Source: Microbulbifer hainanensis
Lineage (GTDB): Bacteria; Pseudomonadota; Gammaproteobacteria; Pseudomonadales; Cellvibrionaceae
Assembly (NCBI RefSeq): GCF_014904735.1
Contig: NZ_JACZCR010000031.1
Location: 203,805 to 267,804, forward strand
Direction of reading: 5' to 3'
Length of the DNA stretch: 64,000 bases
Below the pieces are notes generated by a model. It did no database searches and had not been told where the DNA came from. It saw only the letters and a program-made list of their open reading frames with translations. Shown here piece after piece: positions 63,911 through 64,000 of this stretch (positions are counted from its first letter, which is position 1; every line of letters starts with the position of its first letter). Both the position numbers and the translations under genes were made by a program.

Positions 63911-64000
63911 GGTCTTACCCACAAAAAGTAGACGCTCTAACTATGCGCATTTGCGCTCATACTCATCTGGGCTTATGTAACCCAGTGTAGAGTGCCTACG
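63911..64000 (-). mobile_element. End of an IS3-family insertion sequence (continues past window)
   Basis: The transposase (63941-64000, minus strand, 3' end only) reads RRHSTLGYISPDEYERKCA then stop, the usual C-terminus of IS3-family OrfB (Q/RRxHSxLGYxSPxxYE). The outer end of the element is probably TGGTCTTACCCACAAAAAGT near 63911, 44 bp from the protease start. It lies immediately beyond the last cassette gene seen. Confidence 0.8.
63941..64000 (-). CDS. IS3-family transposase OrfB, C-terminal fragment at window edge
   Basis: Only 19 codons and the TAG stop are inside the window. The sequence RRHSTLGYISPDEYE follows the catalytic DDE domain in IS3-group transposases, which carry out copy-out/paste-in transposition. 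The remainder lies beyond the right edge. Confidence 0.78.
   Translation of the reverse strand, partial: RRHSTLGYISPDEYERKCA

Overview
The window looks like the chromosome of a marine or soil gammaproteobacterium of the Cellvibrionales type, possibly Microbulbifer. This is inferred from the GC-rich backbone, the cytochrome bo3 operon, the homogentisate pathway, ChrR-linked ECF sigma control and a chromosomal integron-like region. Genus level is a guess. No rRNA, tRNA or CRISPR array was recognised.

Backbone, 1-51 kb. The window opens inside glcF (glycolate oxidase Fe-S subunit), followed by a 269-bp MITE-like element with about 25-bp terminal inverted repeats. Next is a PTS-free MurNAc module: murQ, an ASKHA sugar kinase, a sodium:solute symporter and a divergent RpiR regulator. 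After that come a secreted HNH nuclease, a hybrid sensor kinase, a pair of secreted amidohydrolases (the second has lost the HxH motif), MAPEG, LexA-controlled yebG, LysE, DUF924, an ECF sigma/membrane protein cluster, a GNAT, an LEA2 lipoprotein, an M19 dipeptidase, an MscS channel and a DUF1254 protein. A tyrosine/homogentisate unit follows (hmgA-fah-maiA divergent from marR-aromatic aminotransferase), then class II DAHP synthase, a GST, an M3 oligopeptidase and a fused indolepyruvate oxidoreductase with a divergent Lrp regulator.

Singlet-oxygen type regulon, 36.8-46.6 kb. An ECF11-type sigma factor and its ChrR anti-sigma factor are followed, after an inserted CocE-type hydrolase, by NTF2-like / SDR / FAD oxidase / DUF1365 / cyclopropane synthase / DUF2878 / lipoprotein. 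Both the sigma gene and the cfa operon are preceded by a near-identical promoter (WGATCC, exactly 18 nt, TA-rich -10), so they probably form one regulon. A glycine-zipper lipoprotein and cyoABCD (minus strand) end the ordinary backbone.

Integron-like cassette array, about 51.1-63.9 kb. Base composition becomes visibly more AT-rich. About seventeen small, functionally unrelated genes all lie on the minus strand. They are separated by recurring attC-like sites: on the minus strand, a TAACA-type box often overlapping the stop codon, then a GCGTTA-type box before the next gene. Contents include a trypsin-like protease, an MBL-fold hydrolase, two paralogous PD40 proteins, a CPBP protease with a DUF6326 partner, YdeI-like, NTF2-like and PPOX-fold proteins, and several secreted or membrane unknowns. 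Several sites are collapsed to about 30 bp. One cassette gene is broken by a 26-bp tandem duplication, another is probably frameshifted, and a decayed NAD-dependent DNA ligase remnant with a 156-bp inverted-repeat element interrupts the array. The window ends in an IS3-family transposase. The integrase gene is not in the window; by gene orientation it would lie to the right.
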